Positions 32,287 to 41,863 of a DNA stretch of 64,000 bases are shown here, one piece after another. The notes beneath the pieces are model-generated. The model was not told where the DNA came from and did not search any database. It was given only the letters and a program-made list of their open reading frames with translations. Position numbers and translations under genes: made by a program. Position 1 is the stretch's first letter; each line of letters opens with the position of its first letter. The stretch is from Desulfuribacillus alkaliarsenatis (GTDB lineage: Bacteria > Bacillota > Bacilli > Desulfuribacillales > Desulfuribacillaceae), in NCBI RefSeq assembly GCF_001730225.1, contig NZ_MIJE01000030.1, positions 124,001-188,000 on the forward strand. Direction: 5' to 3'.

Positions 32287-33393
32287 ATGGCAATACGTAC
32301 AGAAGAAATGATGTTAAATATAGGGCCTCAGCATCCTAGTACACACGGTGTATTTAGAATTATGGTAAAAATAGATGGTGAAATAGTTAACGAAGCAATA
32401 CCTGTAGTTGGTTACCTGCATCGTGGTACGGAAAAAATTGCTGAGGACTTAACATATGCACAGGTAAACCCATATTTTGACCGTTTAGATTATCTGAACG
32501 CTATGACTAATAATTACGCATGGTGCTATACTGTCGAGAAATTGATGGGTATCGAAACACCAGAACGTGCTGAATACCTGAGAGTAATAAATATGGAGCT
32601 AAATCGCGTAGCGAGCCATCTAGTCTGGTGGGGAACATTCCTGCTTGATATTGGTGCATTAAGTCCGTTTATATATGCATTTAGAGATCGTGAATACATC
32701 CTAGACCTGTTTAACAAAATTTGTGGGGCAAGACTTACATATACGTACATGCGCATTGGTGGTGTTCGCTTCGATGCTCCTCCAGGATGGATTGATGAGG
32801 TAAAAGAAACTGTAAAACTATTACGTGAGAATATTAAGGAATATGACACATTAGTAACTGGTAATGAAGTGTTCCAGCATCGAACAATGGGTGTCGGAGT
32901 CATAACGAAAGAACAAGCTATTGATTGGGGACTAACAGGACCAGTGGCTAGGGCGAGCGGTGTAGATTTCGATATTCGTCGTGACGATCCATATTCAATA
33001 TACGATCGCTTTGACTACGATATTCCAGTCAGAACAAAAGGTGACGTATACGCTAAATACGAAGTGCGACTTGAGGAAATTCGCCAATCACTAAACATAG
33101 TGGAACAGGCATGTGAGCAAATCGAAAAAATCGATGGTCCAGTACTTGCTAAGGTTCCGAAGATTATCAAGCCGCCTAAAGGCGAAATTTACTGCCGTGT
33201 TGAAGGCTCGAAGGGTGAGCTAGGTGTTCACTTAATCAGTGACGGTACTACAAAACCGTATCGTATGAAAACCCGACGACCATCATTTGTTAATGTGTCG
33301 ATTCTACCAGAGCTTTTAAAAGGTGAGAACATAGCTAATTTGGTAGCGATTTTCGGTGGACTTGATGTTGTTTTAGGGGAGGTTGATGCATAG
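32287..33393 (+). CDS. nuoD: NADH-quinone oxidoreductase subunit D
   Basis: A 368-residue 49-kDa-type subunit that forms the quinone pocket with NuoB. LNIGPQHPSTHGVFRI, GYLHRGTEKIAE, QVNPYFDRLDYLNAM and the C-terminal RRPSFVNVSILPELLKG are characteristic. The nickel ligands of ancestral hydrogenases are absent, as expected. GGGGTG precedes the ATG. Confidence 0.96.
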   Translation: MAIRTEEMMLNIGPQHPSTHGVFRIMVKIDGEIVNEAIPVVGYLHRGTEKIAEDLTYAQVNPYFDRLDYLNAMTNNYAWCYTVEKLMGIETPERAEYLRVINMELNRVASHLVWWGTFLLDIGALSPFIYAFRDREYILDLFNKICGARLTYTYMRIGGVRFDAPPGWIDEVKETVKLLRENIKEYDTLVTGNEVFQHRTMGVGVITKEQAIDWGLTGPVARASGVDFDIRRDDPYSIYDRFDYDIPVRTKGDVYAKYEVRLEEIRQSLNIVEQACEQIEKIDGPVLAKVPKIIKPPKGEIYCRVEGSKGELGVHLISDGTTKPYRMKTRRPSFVNVSILPELLKGENIANLVAIFGGLDVVLGEVDA

Positions 33394-34358
33394 TGGATAT
33401 GAATCTACTAATGATTACAATATACTCTGTCGCATCACTTGGTGCTTTGCTATTAGTTGTCATGTATACCATCTATTTCGAGCGTAAGGTTATTGGTTTT
33501 ATGCAGGTACGTATTGGGCCTAACCGCCACGGTTGGAAGGGATTATTACAGTCTCCTGCTGACGTTATGAAACTAATGCTTAAGGAAGATATCATACCAG
33601 CGAACGTAGATCGTAATATATTCCTGATAGCACCGATAATTGCCTTTGCGCCATCATTTATGGTTTTAGCAACAATTCCTTGGTCCGAAAGACTAACGGG
33701 TGCAGACTTAAACGTTGGTGTGCTTTACTTCGTTGGAGTATCATCAATCACTACGATAGGAATTCTTATGGGTGGTTGGAGCTCGAATAATAAGTACTCT
33801 CTGTTAGGTGCTATGCGTGGTGTCGCACAGATGATAAGCTACGAAATCCCATTAGTTATGTCAATCATTGGTGTAGTAATCCTAGCTGGATCACTAAACC
33901 TACGGGAGATAGTACTTGCTCAGCAAACAATGGGAGTATGGTTTATTATACCGCAATTCTTAGCCTTTGTTGTCTATATGATAGCTGCCGTAGCTGAACT
34001 AAATCGTTCGCCTTTTGACTTGCCAGAGGCCGAATCAGAGCTAGTGTCGGGATATCATACTGAATATACAGGCTTTCGTATGGCGTTCTTTTTCCTTGCG
34101 GAATATGTATATGCAATTGCAATTGCAGCGTTAGCTACTACTCTGTTCTTAGGTGGATGGCTTGGACCAGCATTCCTACCAGGAATCGTATGGTTCTTTT
34201 TGAAAATGTCACTGTTTGTATTTGTATTCTTCTGGCTACGTGCAACAATGCCACGTGCTAGAGTCGATCAATTGATGACCTTTGGCTGGAAGGTACTAAT
34301 ACCATTAGCATTACTAAATATCGTAATTACTGCCGTAGTCAAAGCGTGGATGGGGTGA
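33393..34358 (+). CDS. nuoH: NADH-quinone oxidoreductase subunit H
   Basis: A 321-residue subunit with about eight helices that links the quinone site to the proton-pumping arm. RIGPNRHGWKGLLQSPADVMKLMLKED and the acidic loop ELNRSPFDLPEAESELVSGYHTEYTG are diagnostic. GTG start overlapping the nuoD stop by 1 nt. Confidence 0.96.
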   Translation: MDMNLLMITIYSVASLGALLLVVMYTIYFERKVIGFMQVRIGPNRHGWKGLLQSPADVMKLMLKEDIIPANVDRNIFLIAPIIAFAPSFMVLATIPWSERLTGADLNVGVLYFVGVSSITTIGILMGGWSSNNKYSLLGAMRGVAQMISYEIPLVMSIIGVVILAGSLNLREIVLAQQTMGVWFIIPQFLAFVVYMIAAVAELNRSPFDLPEAESELVSGYHTEYTGFRMAFFFLAEYVYAIAIAALATTLFLGGWLGPAFLPGIVWFFLKMSLFVFVFFWLRATMPRARVDQLMTFGWKVLIPLALLNIVITAVVKAWMG

Positions 34359-34362
34359 TAAA

Positions 34363-35151
34363 ATGTTTCGTTTTTTAAAGGGGTTTGGTGTTACACTCAA
34401 TTACTTTAGAAAAAAGAAAGTCACCGTCATGTACCCAGATGTTAAGGAAGTAATGCCAGAACGCTTTCGTGGAGTACAACGCCTGATGACGGAACGGTGC
34501 ATTGTGTGTAACATGTGTGTGAAAGTATGTCCGACAGAGGTTATCTCCTTAACTGGAGAAAAGGACGAAGAAACAAAGAAAAAAGTCTTAACAAGCTACG
34601 ATATAGAATTTGAGCGCTGCATTCGCTGTGAGTTTTGCTCGGAGGTATGCCCGACGGAAGCAATCGTATTTACAACTAAGTACGACAACCTATCGGTAAT
34701 CGACCGCAGCAAGATGAAAATCGACCAGCAGTGGTTAGAGGATAACCACATCTTTGGTAACTATACAACACCGGAGGAAAAGGCAAAGCAGGATGCTATT
34801 AAAGCCGAAGCCAAAGCAAAGGCAAAGGCTGCTGCAGAAGCTAAGAAGGCAAAGGAAGCAGCAGAAGCAAAGCCTGAGGCAGAAGCAAAGCCTGAAGCAA
34901 AAGCTAAGCCTGAGGCAGAAGCTAACAATGCTGCGAAATCAGAAGCTAAGGTTACTGCAGATGTTATGAAGGATGTAAACGCTACAAAAGCTCAACAGGA
35001 AGGTGCCGAGGCGAAGGCGATAGATCAAGCCATCAAAGCACCAGGAGCAAAAACTCAAGCTACTGACCAAGCTGCAGCTACACCAGCTGCAAAGAATGAA
35101 GTAGATAATAAACAGGATAATAACAAGGGTGAAGGAGGGGATCGTAAGTGA
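34363..35151 (+). CDS. nuoI: NADH-quinone oxidoreductase subunit I with a long Ala/Lys/Glu tail
   Basis: A 262-residue ferredoxin-like subunit. Two 4Fe-4S motifs, CIVCNMCVKVCP and CIRCEFCSEVCP, occupy residues about 46-57 and 86-97. Normal family length is roughly 135-180. Here residues from about 140 to the end are a low-complexity, probably helical tail of Ala, Lys, Glu, Pro and Gln with repeated AKPEAEAKPEAKAKPEAEA. The conserved core is complete, so this is an extension, not a damaged gene. It overlaps nuoJ by 4 nt. Confidence 0.93.
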   Translation: MFRFLKGFGVTLNYFRKKKVTVMYPDVKEVMPERFRGVQRLMTERCIVCNMCVKVCPTEVISLTGEKDEETKKKVLTSYDIEFERCIRCEFCSEVCPTEAIVFTTKYDNLSVIDRSKMKIDQQWLEDNHIFGNYTTPEEKAKQDAIKAEAKAKAKAAAEAKKAKEAAEAKPEAEAKPEAKAKPEAEANNAAKSEAKVTADVMKDVNATKAQQEGAEAKAIDQAIKAPGAKTQATDQAAATPAAKNEVDNKQDNNKGEGGDRK

Positions 35152-35648
35152 CAGGAGAATTAGCAGTATTTTTTGTCCTAGCAATCGTGGCTATCGCTTG
35201 TGCGGTACTAATGATAAGTGCACAGCGCATGGCCCATATGATCCTCTCGATGGTGTTTACCTTTTTAGCAATTGCGGGACTGTATTTCTTACTAAGAGCA
35301 GAATTTATTGGAGTCGTTCAGATTATAGTTTATGTCGGAGCAATGGCGATTTTATTCGTATTCGCTGTTATGATGACGGAACACAAAGTTGTGTCCTTCG
35401 GTCCTGAAAAACACCAAGTGCACAAAGTGTTATCCTTCGTGGGAGTTGGTGCATTACTAGCGGGTATGCTCTATGGGATTTCTACATTAGATATGCCAGC
35501 GAATCAATCTCCACAGTACATTGGTTCAGCCAAGGATATAGGTTTAGAGCTTTACGGATATTACGTAATAGCCTTTGAAGCTGTAGCGATTCTGTTATTA
35601 GTAGCTTTAGTTGGAGCTATAGTAATCGCTAGAAAGGAGGCTGACTAA
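35148..35648 (+). CDS. nuoJ: NADH-quinone oxidoreductase subunit J
   Basis: A 166-residue membrane subunit with five helices. The pi-bulge helix region [25 protein letters not shown] is characteristic. GTG start inside the nuoI stop region, behind GGAGGGG. Confidence 0.94.
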   Translation: MTGELAVFFVLAIVAIACAVLMISAQRMAHMILSMVFTFLAIAGLYFLLRAEFIGVVQIIVYVGAMAILFVFAVMMTEHKVVSFGPEKHQVHKVLSFVGVGALLAGMLYGISTLDMPANQSPQYIGSAKDIGLELYGYYVIAFEAVAILLLVALVGAIVIARKEAD

Positions 35649-35649
35649 G

Positions 35650-35958
35650 TTGATACCATTAACATCTTATTTAGCCTTAGCTGCTATCTTATTCTGTGTA
35701 GGACTTTACGGAGTTCTAACAAAAAGGAATCTTGTAATAGTACTTGTATCAATTGAATTAATGCTTAATGCAGTTAACATTAACTTAGTTGCATTTTCTA
35801 GTCTTGGACCGGTTGCCAACATTACAGGGCAAGTGTTTACCCTCTTTATCATATCGGTAGCCGCTGCTGAGGCAGCTGTAGGTCTTGCAATTCTAATCGC
35901 ACTCTTTAGAAATCGCGGAACGGTTGATAGTCGCAAACACAATTTATTGCGTTGGTAG
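35650..35958 (+). CDS. nuoK: NADH-quinone oxidoreductase subunit K
   Basis: A 102-residue MrpC-like antiporter-type subunit with three helices. The conserved Glu residues appear in [13 protein letters not shown] and [15 protein letters not shown] start, 1 nt after the nuoJ stop, behind AAAGGAGG. Confidence 0.95.
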   Translation: MIPLTSYLALAAILFCVGLYGVLTKRNLVIVLVSIELMLNAVNINLVAFSSLGPVANITGQVFTLFIISVAAAEAAVGLAILIALFRNRGTVDSRKHNLLRW

Positions 35959-36002
35959 TTGTGAGACTGTGGCAAGTAGAATAAAAGGAGAAAGGTGATG
36001 GT

Positions 36003-37859
36003 ATGATACAATACGCCTGGTTAATACCTGTCTTCCCACTACTAGCCTTCGTGCTGCTCGTTCTTTTTGGTAAACAAATTAAAGAGAAAGCAGCATATGT
36101 AGGGATTGTTGCCCTATTGGCTTCGTTTGGGATGTCGGTAATCGTATTAATAGAACGAATTGGTGGAGAGACGGTTCGCTTTGTCTTTAACTGGCTAACA
36201 TTTGGTGATACAACAATTACGATGGGCTTTGAAGTAACGGCTTTAAACGCAATGATGCTCGTAATTGTAACCCTAGTTAGTTTGTTAGTGCATATGTTTT
36301 CGCGAGATTATCTCCATGATGATGCAAGAATAGAAGTGTTTTTCTCATACTTAGGGCTATTTACTTTTTCGATGCTTGGGTTAGTATTAGCACCTAATAT
36401 TCTACAGTTATTCATTTTCTGGGAGTTAGTAGGTTTGTGCTCGTACCTATTAGTTGGGTTCTGGTACTTTAAGCCAGAGGCGGCTGCAGCTGCGAAGAAG
36501 GCCTTCCTAACTACGAGAATTGGTGATGTTGGTCTATTTATTGGTTTGATATTGACGTTTATTTATACAGGTTCATTTGAGTATGATGCAATATTTGCAG
36601 CATTAAATGCAAACCTTGTAGATCAGACAATGATTACAATCATTGCACTTTTAATCTTCCTAGGGGCAGTTGGTAAATCGGCACAGTTTCCGCTACATGT
36701 ATGGTTGCCTGATGCTATGGAAGGTCCGACACCAGTTAGTGCCTTAATCCATGCCGCAACAATGGTTGCCGCTGGTGTGTATTTAGTAGCGGTTATGTAT
36801 CCGATGTTTGTTATGTCAGATACGGCATTGACGGTAGTTGCGTATACTGGTGCCATTACAGCACTGTTTGCAGCGACTATAGGACTTGTGCAAAATGATA
36901 TTAAACGTATCCTTGCCTATTCAACCGTCAGTCAATTAGGATTAATGGTGTTAGCGCTTGGTACATTTGGTTACGTAGCAGCACTTTTCCACCTAATGAC
37001 ACATGCATTCTTTAAAGCGCTATTATTCCTAGGTTCAGGTAGTGTAATCCATGGAGTACATAGTCAAGATATTAATGACATGGGTGGATTGTGGTCGAAG
37101 ATGCGGACGACTGCAGTTACCTTCTTAATTGGATGTTTGGCGATTGCTGGTATCCCGCCACTTGCAGGGTTCTGGAGTAAGGAAGAAATACTAGCAAATG
37201 CTTGGGTACACGGTGGATTCTTCTTATTCGCCATCGCTGCCCTTACGGCAGTCCTGACAGGTTTTTATATGTTTAGATTATTCTTTAAGACATTTACTGG
37301 GGAATATCGTGGGAAGCATAAGCCACACGAAAGCGGTCCATTTATGACAATTCCGTTGATTGTCCTAGCAGCACTAGCTCTTGTAGCTGGTTTTGCAAAC
37401 GCTTCATTTTGGGATTACCCGTTAGAAAGATTTTTATTAGCGGGGACATTGATTGGGCCACAGGTACATGCTGAGACATGGATGATTTTCCTGTCCATAG
37501 TAATTGCCTTAGCTGGGATTGTTCCAGCGTACTTAATCTACGGAAAACAAGTTATAAAAAGTGAAAATATTAGAAACAGCTTCCCGTTTGCCTATCAATT
37601 ATTACGTGATAAATACTACATCGATGAGCTTTATATCAATGTCATAGTTAAGCCTGTTGTTAGCTTAGGCAAAGGTCTATGGGCGATGGATCGACACATC
37701 ATTGATGGCTTAGTCAATGTAGCTGGTCGCTCTGCTGGCCAAGCAGGAGGAAGCCTGGGCAAACAGCATAACGGTCAAGTACAGACATATGGAGTAGTTA
37801 CAGTACTTGGTGGTATTGCCTTATTTGCTATAGCGTTTCTGGTAAGGGGGTATATGTAA
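36003..37859 (+). CDS. nuoL: NADH-quinone oxidoreductase subunit L
   Basis: A 618-residue proton-pumping subunit related to MrpA/MrpD antiporters. The central channel motif GKSAQFPLHVWLPDAMEGPTPVSALIHAATMV and LLVGFWYFKPEAAAAAKKAF are diagnostic. The C-terminal lateral helix region is present. Overlaps nuoM by 1 nt. Confidence 0.96.
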   Translation: MIQYAWLIPVFPLLAFVLLVLFGKQIKEKAAYVGIVALLASFGMSVIVLIERIGGETVRFVFNWLTFGDTTITMGFEVTALNAMMLVIVTLVSLLVHMFSRDYLHDDARIEVFFSYLGLFTFSMLGLVLAPNILQLFIFWELVGLCSYLLVGFWYFKPEAAAAAKKAFLTTRIGDVGLFIGLILTFIYTGSFEYDAIFAALNANLVDQTMITIIALLIFLGAVGKSAQFPLHVWLPDAMEGPTPVSALIHAATMVAAGVYLVAVMYPMFVMSDTALTVVAYTGAITALFAATIGLVQNDIKRILAYSTVSQLGLMVLALGTFGYVAALFHLMTHAFFKALLFLGSGSVIHGVHSQDINDMGGLWSKMRTTAVTFLIGCLAIAGIPPLAGFWSKEEILANAWVHGGFFLFAIAALTAVLTGFYMFRLFFKTFTGEYRGKHKPHESGPFMTIPLIVLAALALVAGFANASFWDYPLERFLLAGTLIGPQVHAETWMIFLSIVIALAGIVPAYLIYGKQVIKSENIRNSFPFAYQLLRDKYYIDELYINVIVKPVVSLGKGLWAMDRHIIDGLVNVAGRSAGQAGGSLGKQHNGQVQTYGVVTVLGGIALFAIAFLVRGYM

Positions 37860-39391
37860 TGATTCCAAACATTCTTAGTTGGTTAGTGTTTTTCCCACTA
37901 GTTGGATTATTGATTACCTTCTTCATTCCTAAGGATAATGTTAGTACTATCCGCACAGTCGCTGTAGCAGTTACAGCAGTAACTCTAGTGCTATCACTGA
38001 TGCTATGGGTGGCTTTTGATACAACCCAGGTTGGTATGCAGTTTGAGGAGAATTATCGTTGGTTCGATGTTGGCTTCGTCCAATTCAACTATGACCTTGG
38101 TGTTGATGGTTTATCGCTACCGATGATACTACTAACAACGATTGTCACGTTTTTAGCGGTTATTGCGTCCTTTAACATTAAGGATCGGACCAAAGAATAC
38201 TTTATGTGGCTATTCGCCCTGCAGACGGGTATGACGGGCGTGTTTGTTGCACTAGATATGTTATTGTTCTTTCTGTTCTTTGAGCTTACACTAATTCCGA
38301 TGTTCTTTATTATCGGTATCTGGGGTGGCAAGGAGCGTGAATACGCAGCATTTAAGTTTTTAGTATATACAGGTTTAGGAAGTATTGTAATGCTGTTAGG
38401 ATTCTTCGCACTCTTCCTATACGGAGCAGTAGCGACGGGCTTTACAGAAACAACATTTAACATGATCCGCCTGTCAGAAATTTTTGCAAGTCCAATGGCT
38501 GCTGATGTTGTCAGTTCTGGTGTGAAGGCAGCAATATTCTTAACTATCTTTATCGCCTTTGCTGTAAAACTACCAATATTCCCATTCCATACATGGTTAC
38601 CTGACGCCCACGTGCAGGCACCAACTCCAGCAAGTATGATACTAGCGGGAGTACTACTTAAAATGGGAGCATATGGACTGATACGTATCGGCTATGGAAT
38701 TTTGCCAGAAGCAGCAGCCCAATTCGCAACACTGATAGCCATACTCGGTGTGATCAATATCCTTTATGGAGCCATGCTAGCGCTCGTACAGAAGGATTTA
38801 AAGAAACTTATTGCCTACTCTAGTATTAGTCATATGGGTATCGTTTTACTTGGAGTAGCATCTTATACTACGCAAGGGATGCAGGGTGCAATATTCCAAA
38901 TGGTATCCCACGGGTTTATCTCAGCGTTACTGTTCTTCATGGTTGGAGCAATTTATGAGCGTACCCATACGCGCATGCTAGCAGACCTTGGAGGATTATC
39001 GAAATCGATGCCTATCTTAGCAGGATTTATGCTAGCGGCAGCGATGGCCTCGGTTGGTCTACCAGGATTATCTGGTTTCGTCAGTGAGCTTTTAGCCTTT
39101 ATGGGTATTTTCGCTGCAGCACCTGAGATTATCCCAGCTGCTAAGACAATCGCCGTCATTGGCGCCTTGGGTATTATCCTCACAGCAGCATATCTGCTCT
39201 GGGCTATCCAGCGGACAACGTTTGGCCATATACGAGATGAATACAAAGATTTGCCAGACGCTCGTAAACTTGAGTATATTCCAATGGTAACATTATTTGG
39301 CTTAAGCTTACTTATTGGAGTGTATCCGGCAATCTTAGGAGACGTTATTAACATTACAGTAATCGACTTAGTGTCGAGGATAGGGGGTTAA
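37859..39391 (+). CDS. nuoM: NADH-quinone oxidoreductase subunit M
   Basis: A 510-residue antiporter-like pump subunit. FELTLIPMFFIIGIWGG and KLPIFPFHTWLPDAHVQAPT with ASMILAGVLLKMGAYGLIR are the family motifs, carrying the conserved Glu and Lys of the channel. Confidence 0.96.
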   Translation: MIPNILSWLVFFPLVGLLITFFIPKDNVSTIRTVAVAVTAVTLVLSLMLWVAFDTTQVGMQFEENYRWFDVGFVQFNYDLGVDGLSLPMILLTTIVTFLAVIASFNIKDRTKEYFMWLFALQTGMTGVFVALDMLLFFLFFELTLIPMFFIIGIWGGKEREYAAFKFLVYTGLGSIVMLLGFFALFLYGAVATGFTETTFNMIRLSEIFASPMAADVVSSGVKAAIFLTIFIAFAVKLPIFPFHTWLPDAHVQAPTPASMILAGVLLKMGAYGLIRIGYGILPEAAAQFATLIAILGVINILYGAMLALVQKDLKKLIAYSSISHMGIVLLGVASYTTQGMQGAIFQMVSHGFISALLFFMVGAIYERTHTRMLADLGGLSKSMPILAGFMLAAAMASVGLPGLSGFVSELLAFMGIFAAAPEIIPAAKTIAVIGALGIILTAAYLLWAIQRTTFGHIRDEYKDLPDARKLEYIPMVTLFGLSLLIGVYPAILGDVINITVIDLVSRIGG

Positions 39392-39396
39392 AGCCG

Positions 39397-40848
39397 ATGA
39401 GCGAAAATGTTTTCAATGCTGACTGGTCTTTAATGACCCCAGAAATTGTCCTTGTTGCCTTTGGTTTGTTAATTCTAATTATTGACTTTATGACTGGAGT
39501 ACGTGGTCGTAAGATTTCCCTCGGAATGATGAGCGTATTTGCCATTGTCGTTACGATGGTACTGGTCATATCTGATAATCGCATTGGAACCATTGGACAT
39601 ACCTTTGTTCTGGACCCATTTGCCGTATTATTTAAAACCGTAATCCTTGCTGGTGTAGGACTTGTCATCCTAATTTCCATGAGTTATATGGAAAAGCATA
39701 AGGACATATACCAAGGGGAATTTTACTACCTGTTGCTATTTGCTGCTGCAGGTGCGATGCTTATGACGTCGTCAGCAGACTTAATTACACTATATATAGG
39801 ACTTGAGATTTTAAGTATTTCATCCTATTGCTTAGCGGGCTTCCGTAAAAACTATGTGAAGTCGAACGAAGCAGCTATGAAATACGTAATTCTTGGCGGT
39901 GTGGCATCAGCCTTTATCCTATACGGAATGTCATTTATCTATGGTTTAATTGGTTCTACGAGCCTATTAACTATTGGGCAGCAGATTCCACAGGTATACG
40001 CTGATTATCCTTTCCTGGTAATTATGTCGGTACTATTTATGCTTGTAGGTTTTGGCTTTAAGATTTCAGTTGTACCGTTTCATATGTGGGCGCCAGATGT
40101 TTATGAGGGTGCACCAACACCAATAACGGCGTTTCTAACTGTCGTATCTAAGGTGGCAGCATTTGCGATTTTACTACGTGTATTCTCTCTAGGATTTGGG
40201 GGGATATTCTCACACTGGTACTTCTATATTGCAGCTATCGCGGCAGTAACGATGATTGTTGGTAACGTCGTGGCCTTAACACAGACGAATATAAAACGCC
40301 TGATGGCCTACTCGGGAATTGCCCAGGCGGGGTACCTGCTAGTACCATTAGCAGCACCGCTAGCTTGGGATGTTACCTTAAGCCAAATTATGTTCTATGC
40401 CGTTGCCTATCTGTTCATGACTATTGGAGCATTTGCGGTCATTACATTGGTGACAGACGACAGAGACTCGGAGGAGCTATCTAGCTTTGCTGGTCTAGCT
40501 CAACGCTCACCGTTCTTAGCCTTTGCCATGACAGTATTCCTAGTGTCATTGGCAGGATTACCAATAACGGCAGGCTTTATCGGGAAGTTTTACATTTTCC
40601 TAGGTGTTATGGCCACTGAAACATATTGGCTAGCAATCATTATGGCAATAACGAGTATCATCTCATTCTACTATTACTTTGGCATTATTAAGCAAATGTA
40701 CATGCGTCCAACAGAAGAATCGAAGCTCGTGCCTTCTACCAGCTTGTCAGTAGTTGTAGCTATAGCTTTAATTGGAACAATCGGGCTTGGTTTATTACCA
40801 GGATTTTTGATGGATATATTGACAGCTTCAGTTTGGATGCAGTTCTAA
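39397..40848 (+). CDS. nuoN: NADH-quinone oxidoreductase subunit N
   Basis: A 483-residue third antiporter-like pump subunit. YIGLEILSISSYCLAGF and FKISVVPFHMWAPDVYEGAPTPITAFL with the VSKVAAF lysine are typical. Last gene of the operon. There is no nuoE, nuoF or nuoG anywhere in the window, so the NADH-oxidising module is not encoded here. Confidence 0.96.
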   Translation: MSENVFNADWSLMTPEIVLVAFGLLILIIDFMTGVRGRKISLGMMSVFAIVVTMVLVISDNRIGTIGHTFVLDPFAVLFKTVILAGVGLVILISMSYMEKHKDIYQGEFYYLLLFAAAGAMLMTSSADLITLYIGLEILSISSYCLAGFRKNYVKSNEAAMKYVILGGVASAFILYGMSFIYGLIGSTSLLTIGQQIPQVYADYPFLVIMSVLFMLVGFGFKISVVPFHMWAPDVYEGAPTPITAFLTVVSKVAAFAILLRVFSLGFGGIFSHWYFYIAAIAAVTMIVGNVVALTQTNIKRLMAYSGIAQAGYLLVPLAAPLAWDVTLSQIMFYAVAYLFMTIGAFAVITLVTDDRDSEELSSFAGLAQRSPFLAFAMTVFLVSLAGLPITAGFIGKFYIFLGVMATETYWLAIIMAITSIISFYYYFGIIKQMYMRPTEESKLVPSTSLSVVVAIALIGTIGLGLLPGFLMDILTASVWMQF

Positions 40849-40896
40849 AGATTGATTAGCATATAGTAGTAAAGAACATAACAGCAATGTTAGTGT

Positions 40897-40946
40897 CAAC
40901 CCCTTGCACAGTGACGTGGATTTCATGTCGTGGGCAAGGGGTTTTG
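40897..40946 (+). terminator. Intrinsic terminator of the nuo operon
   Basis: AACCCCTTGCAC and GTGGGCAAGGGGTT pair around a loop of about 20 nt (with a small inner GACGTGGATTTCATGTC stem), followed by TTTT. Confidence 0.8.
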
Positions 40947-40958
40947 CATAGAAGTTTA

Positions 40959-41144
40959 TGGTGCATGAGTCGGGCATGGCTCACTCACTAAGGCTTCCGA
41001 CTTAGATATTACTAAGCTCGATTTCCTAAAGCTTCAAACTCGCACAAAACGCTCAAACAAGAAGCTTTTAACGGGAATCTTCACTAAGTAATATTAGCAA
41101 AGTCTCCAGCAAAAGTTCGCTCACCATACCCGACCCATGCACCA
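40959..41144 (+). repeat. Large palindromic intergenic repeat, copy C1
   Basis: Outer arms 40959-40979 and 41124-41144 are complementary at 19 of 21 positions (TGGTGCATGAGTCGGGCATG against CATACCCGACCCATGCACCA). The middle arm pairs GATATTACTAAG with CTAAGTAATATT. The inner AAGCTTC/GAAGCTT hairpin carries the type II loop ACTCGCACAAAACGCTCAAA. Lies directly after the nuo terminator. Confidence 0.88.
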
Positions 41145-41173
41145 CTAACAGTACGTGAATTTTATGCTGTAGG

Positions 41174-41355
41174 TAATATATGACTTAGTGCCTGTGAGCG
41201 AAGTTTGGCGGAGGTTATTAGTAGTGCTTGGCGAAGAATTTGCAAAAAACTCCAACTGTTTGACCGGAGGGAGTTTTGGAGTTTGCAAATTCAAGCCTTA
41301 GCAATTCTTATAACTGGAGACTTTAGTGAGCGAATAGGTGCTGAGTCATATATTA
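41174..41355 (-). repeat. Large palindromic intergenic repeat, copy C2 (reverse orientation)
   Basis: Outer arms 41174-41193 and 41336-41355 pair at 18 of 20 positions (TAATATATGACTTAGTGCCT). The inner hairpin GAATTTGCAAA/TTTGCAAATTC and AACTCCAA/TTGGAGTT carries the type I loop in reverse (GTTTGACCGGAGGGAGT). It faces C1, giving a convergent pair. The remaining DNA between 40849 and 41467 holds only the terminator and a promoter. Confidence 0.88.
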
Positions 41356-41390
41356 CAACCCACAATTATTTCAATAATCACTGCTAACAC

Positions 41391-41420
41391 TTGTTTTTTA
41401 ATATAAAAATTGGTTATAAT
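41391..41420 (+). promoter_or_regulatory. Probable promoter for the DUF1146 gene and murA2
   Basis: TTGTTT (41391-41396), 18-bp spacer, TATAAT (41415-41420). The -35 box is weak. Confidence 0.5.
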
Positions 41421-41467
41421 GTATTTTGAGTATTTATAAACATATACTGTGGGGGAGGGAACCCCGA

Positions 41468-41719
41468 ATGATGATGGCAGGACAGTCGCAAATGTTTTAT
41501 GGAATTGTAAGCTTTTTAAATATAATTATGCTGGTAGGAAGCATCTACCTAACATATATATGCTTACGTGAAGCACGTTGGGACAAGGTTTTTTATGATG
41601 CATCAGATATTAAGGCCCGAGGCTTTGTACTTATATTGTCTATAATCTTAGGTACAATGTTAGCGGAATTCTTTACACAATACCTAACTAATTCCTTATA
41701 CCTACAGTTTCTTTTTTAA
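41468..41719 (+). CDS. DUF1146 family membrane protein (YwzB-like)
   Basis: An 83-residue protein with two transmembrane helices (about residues 10-30 and 48-68) and the pattern YICLREARWDKVF between them, resembling B. subtilis YwzB (DUF1146). Position upstream of murA and spoIID agrees. Function unknown. A frame from 41426 exists, but GGGGGAGGG (41450-41458) directs the start to the ATG triplet at 41468. The RBS lies in GGGGGAGGGAACCCC, which can fold on itself. Confidence 0.8.
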   Translation: MMMAGQSQMFYGIVSFLNIIMLVGSIYLTYICLREARWDKVFYDASDIKARGFVLILSIILGTMLAEFFTQYLTNSLYLQFLF

Positions 41720-41863
41720 GAATGTGTAGCCCTTTAGTGGCTGTGTAAATTGCTAAAAATACTAATAATTGTACTTGTATTATCTGAAACTACAGTGATA
41801 AACTAATAAGAGTGACGGACTAGGGTAGCTAAGAAGAATCTACCAGAGAGGAGAGTCAGACAT

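Noticed and set aside
41205-41387. 60-codon frame between nuoN and the DUF1146 gene
   Set aside because: Fully inside palindromic repeat copy C2.
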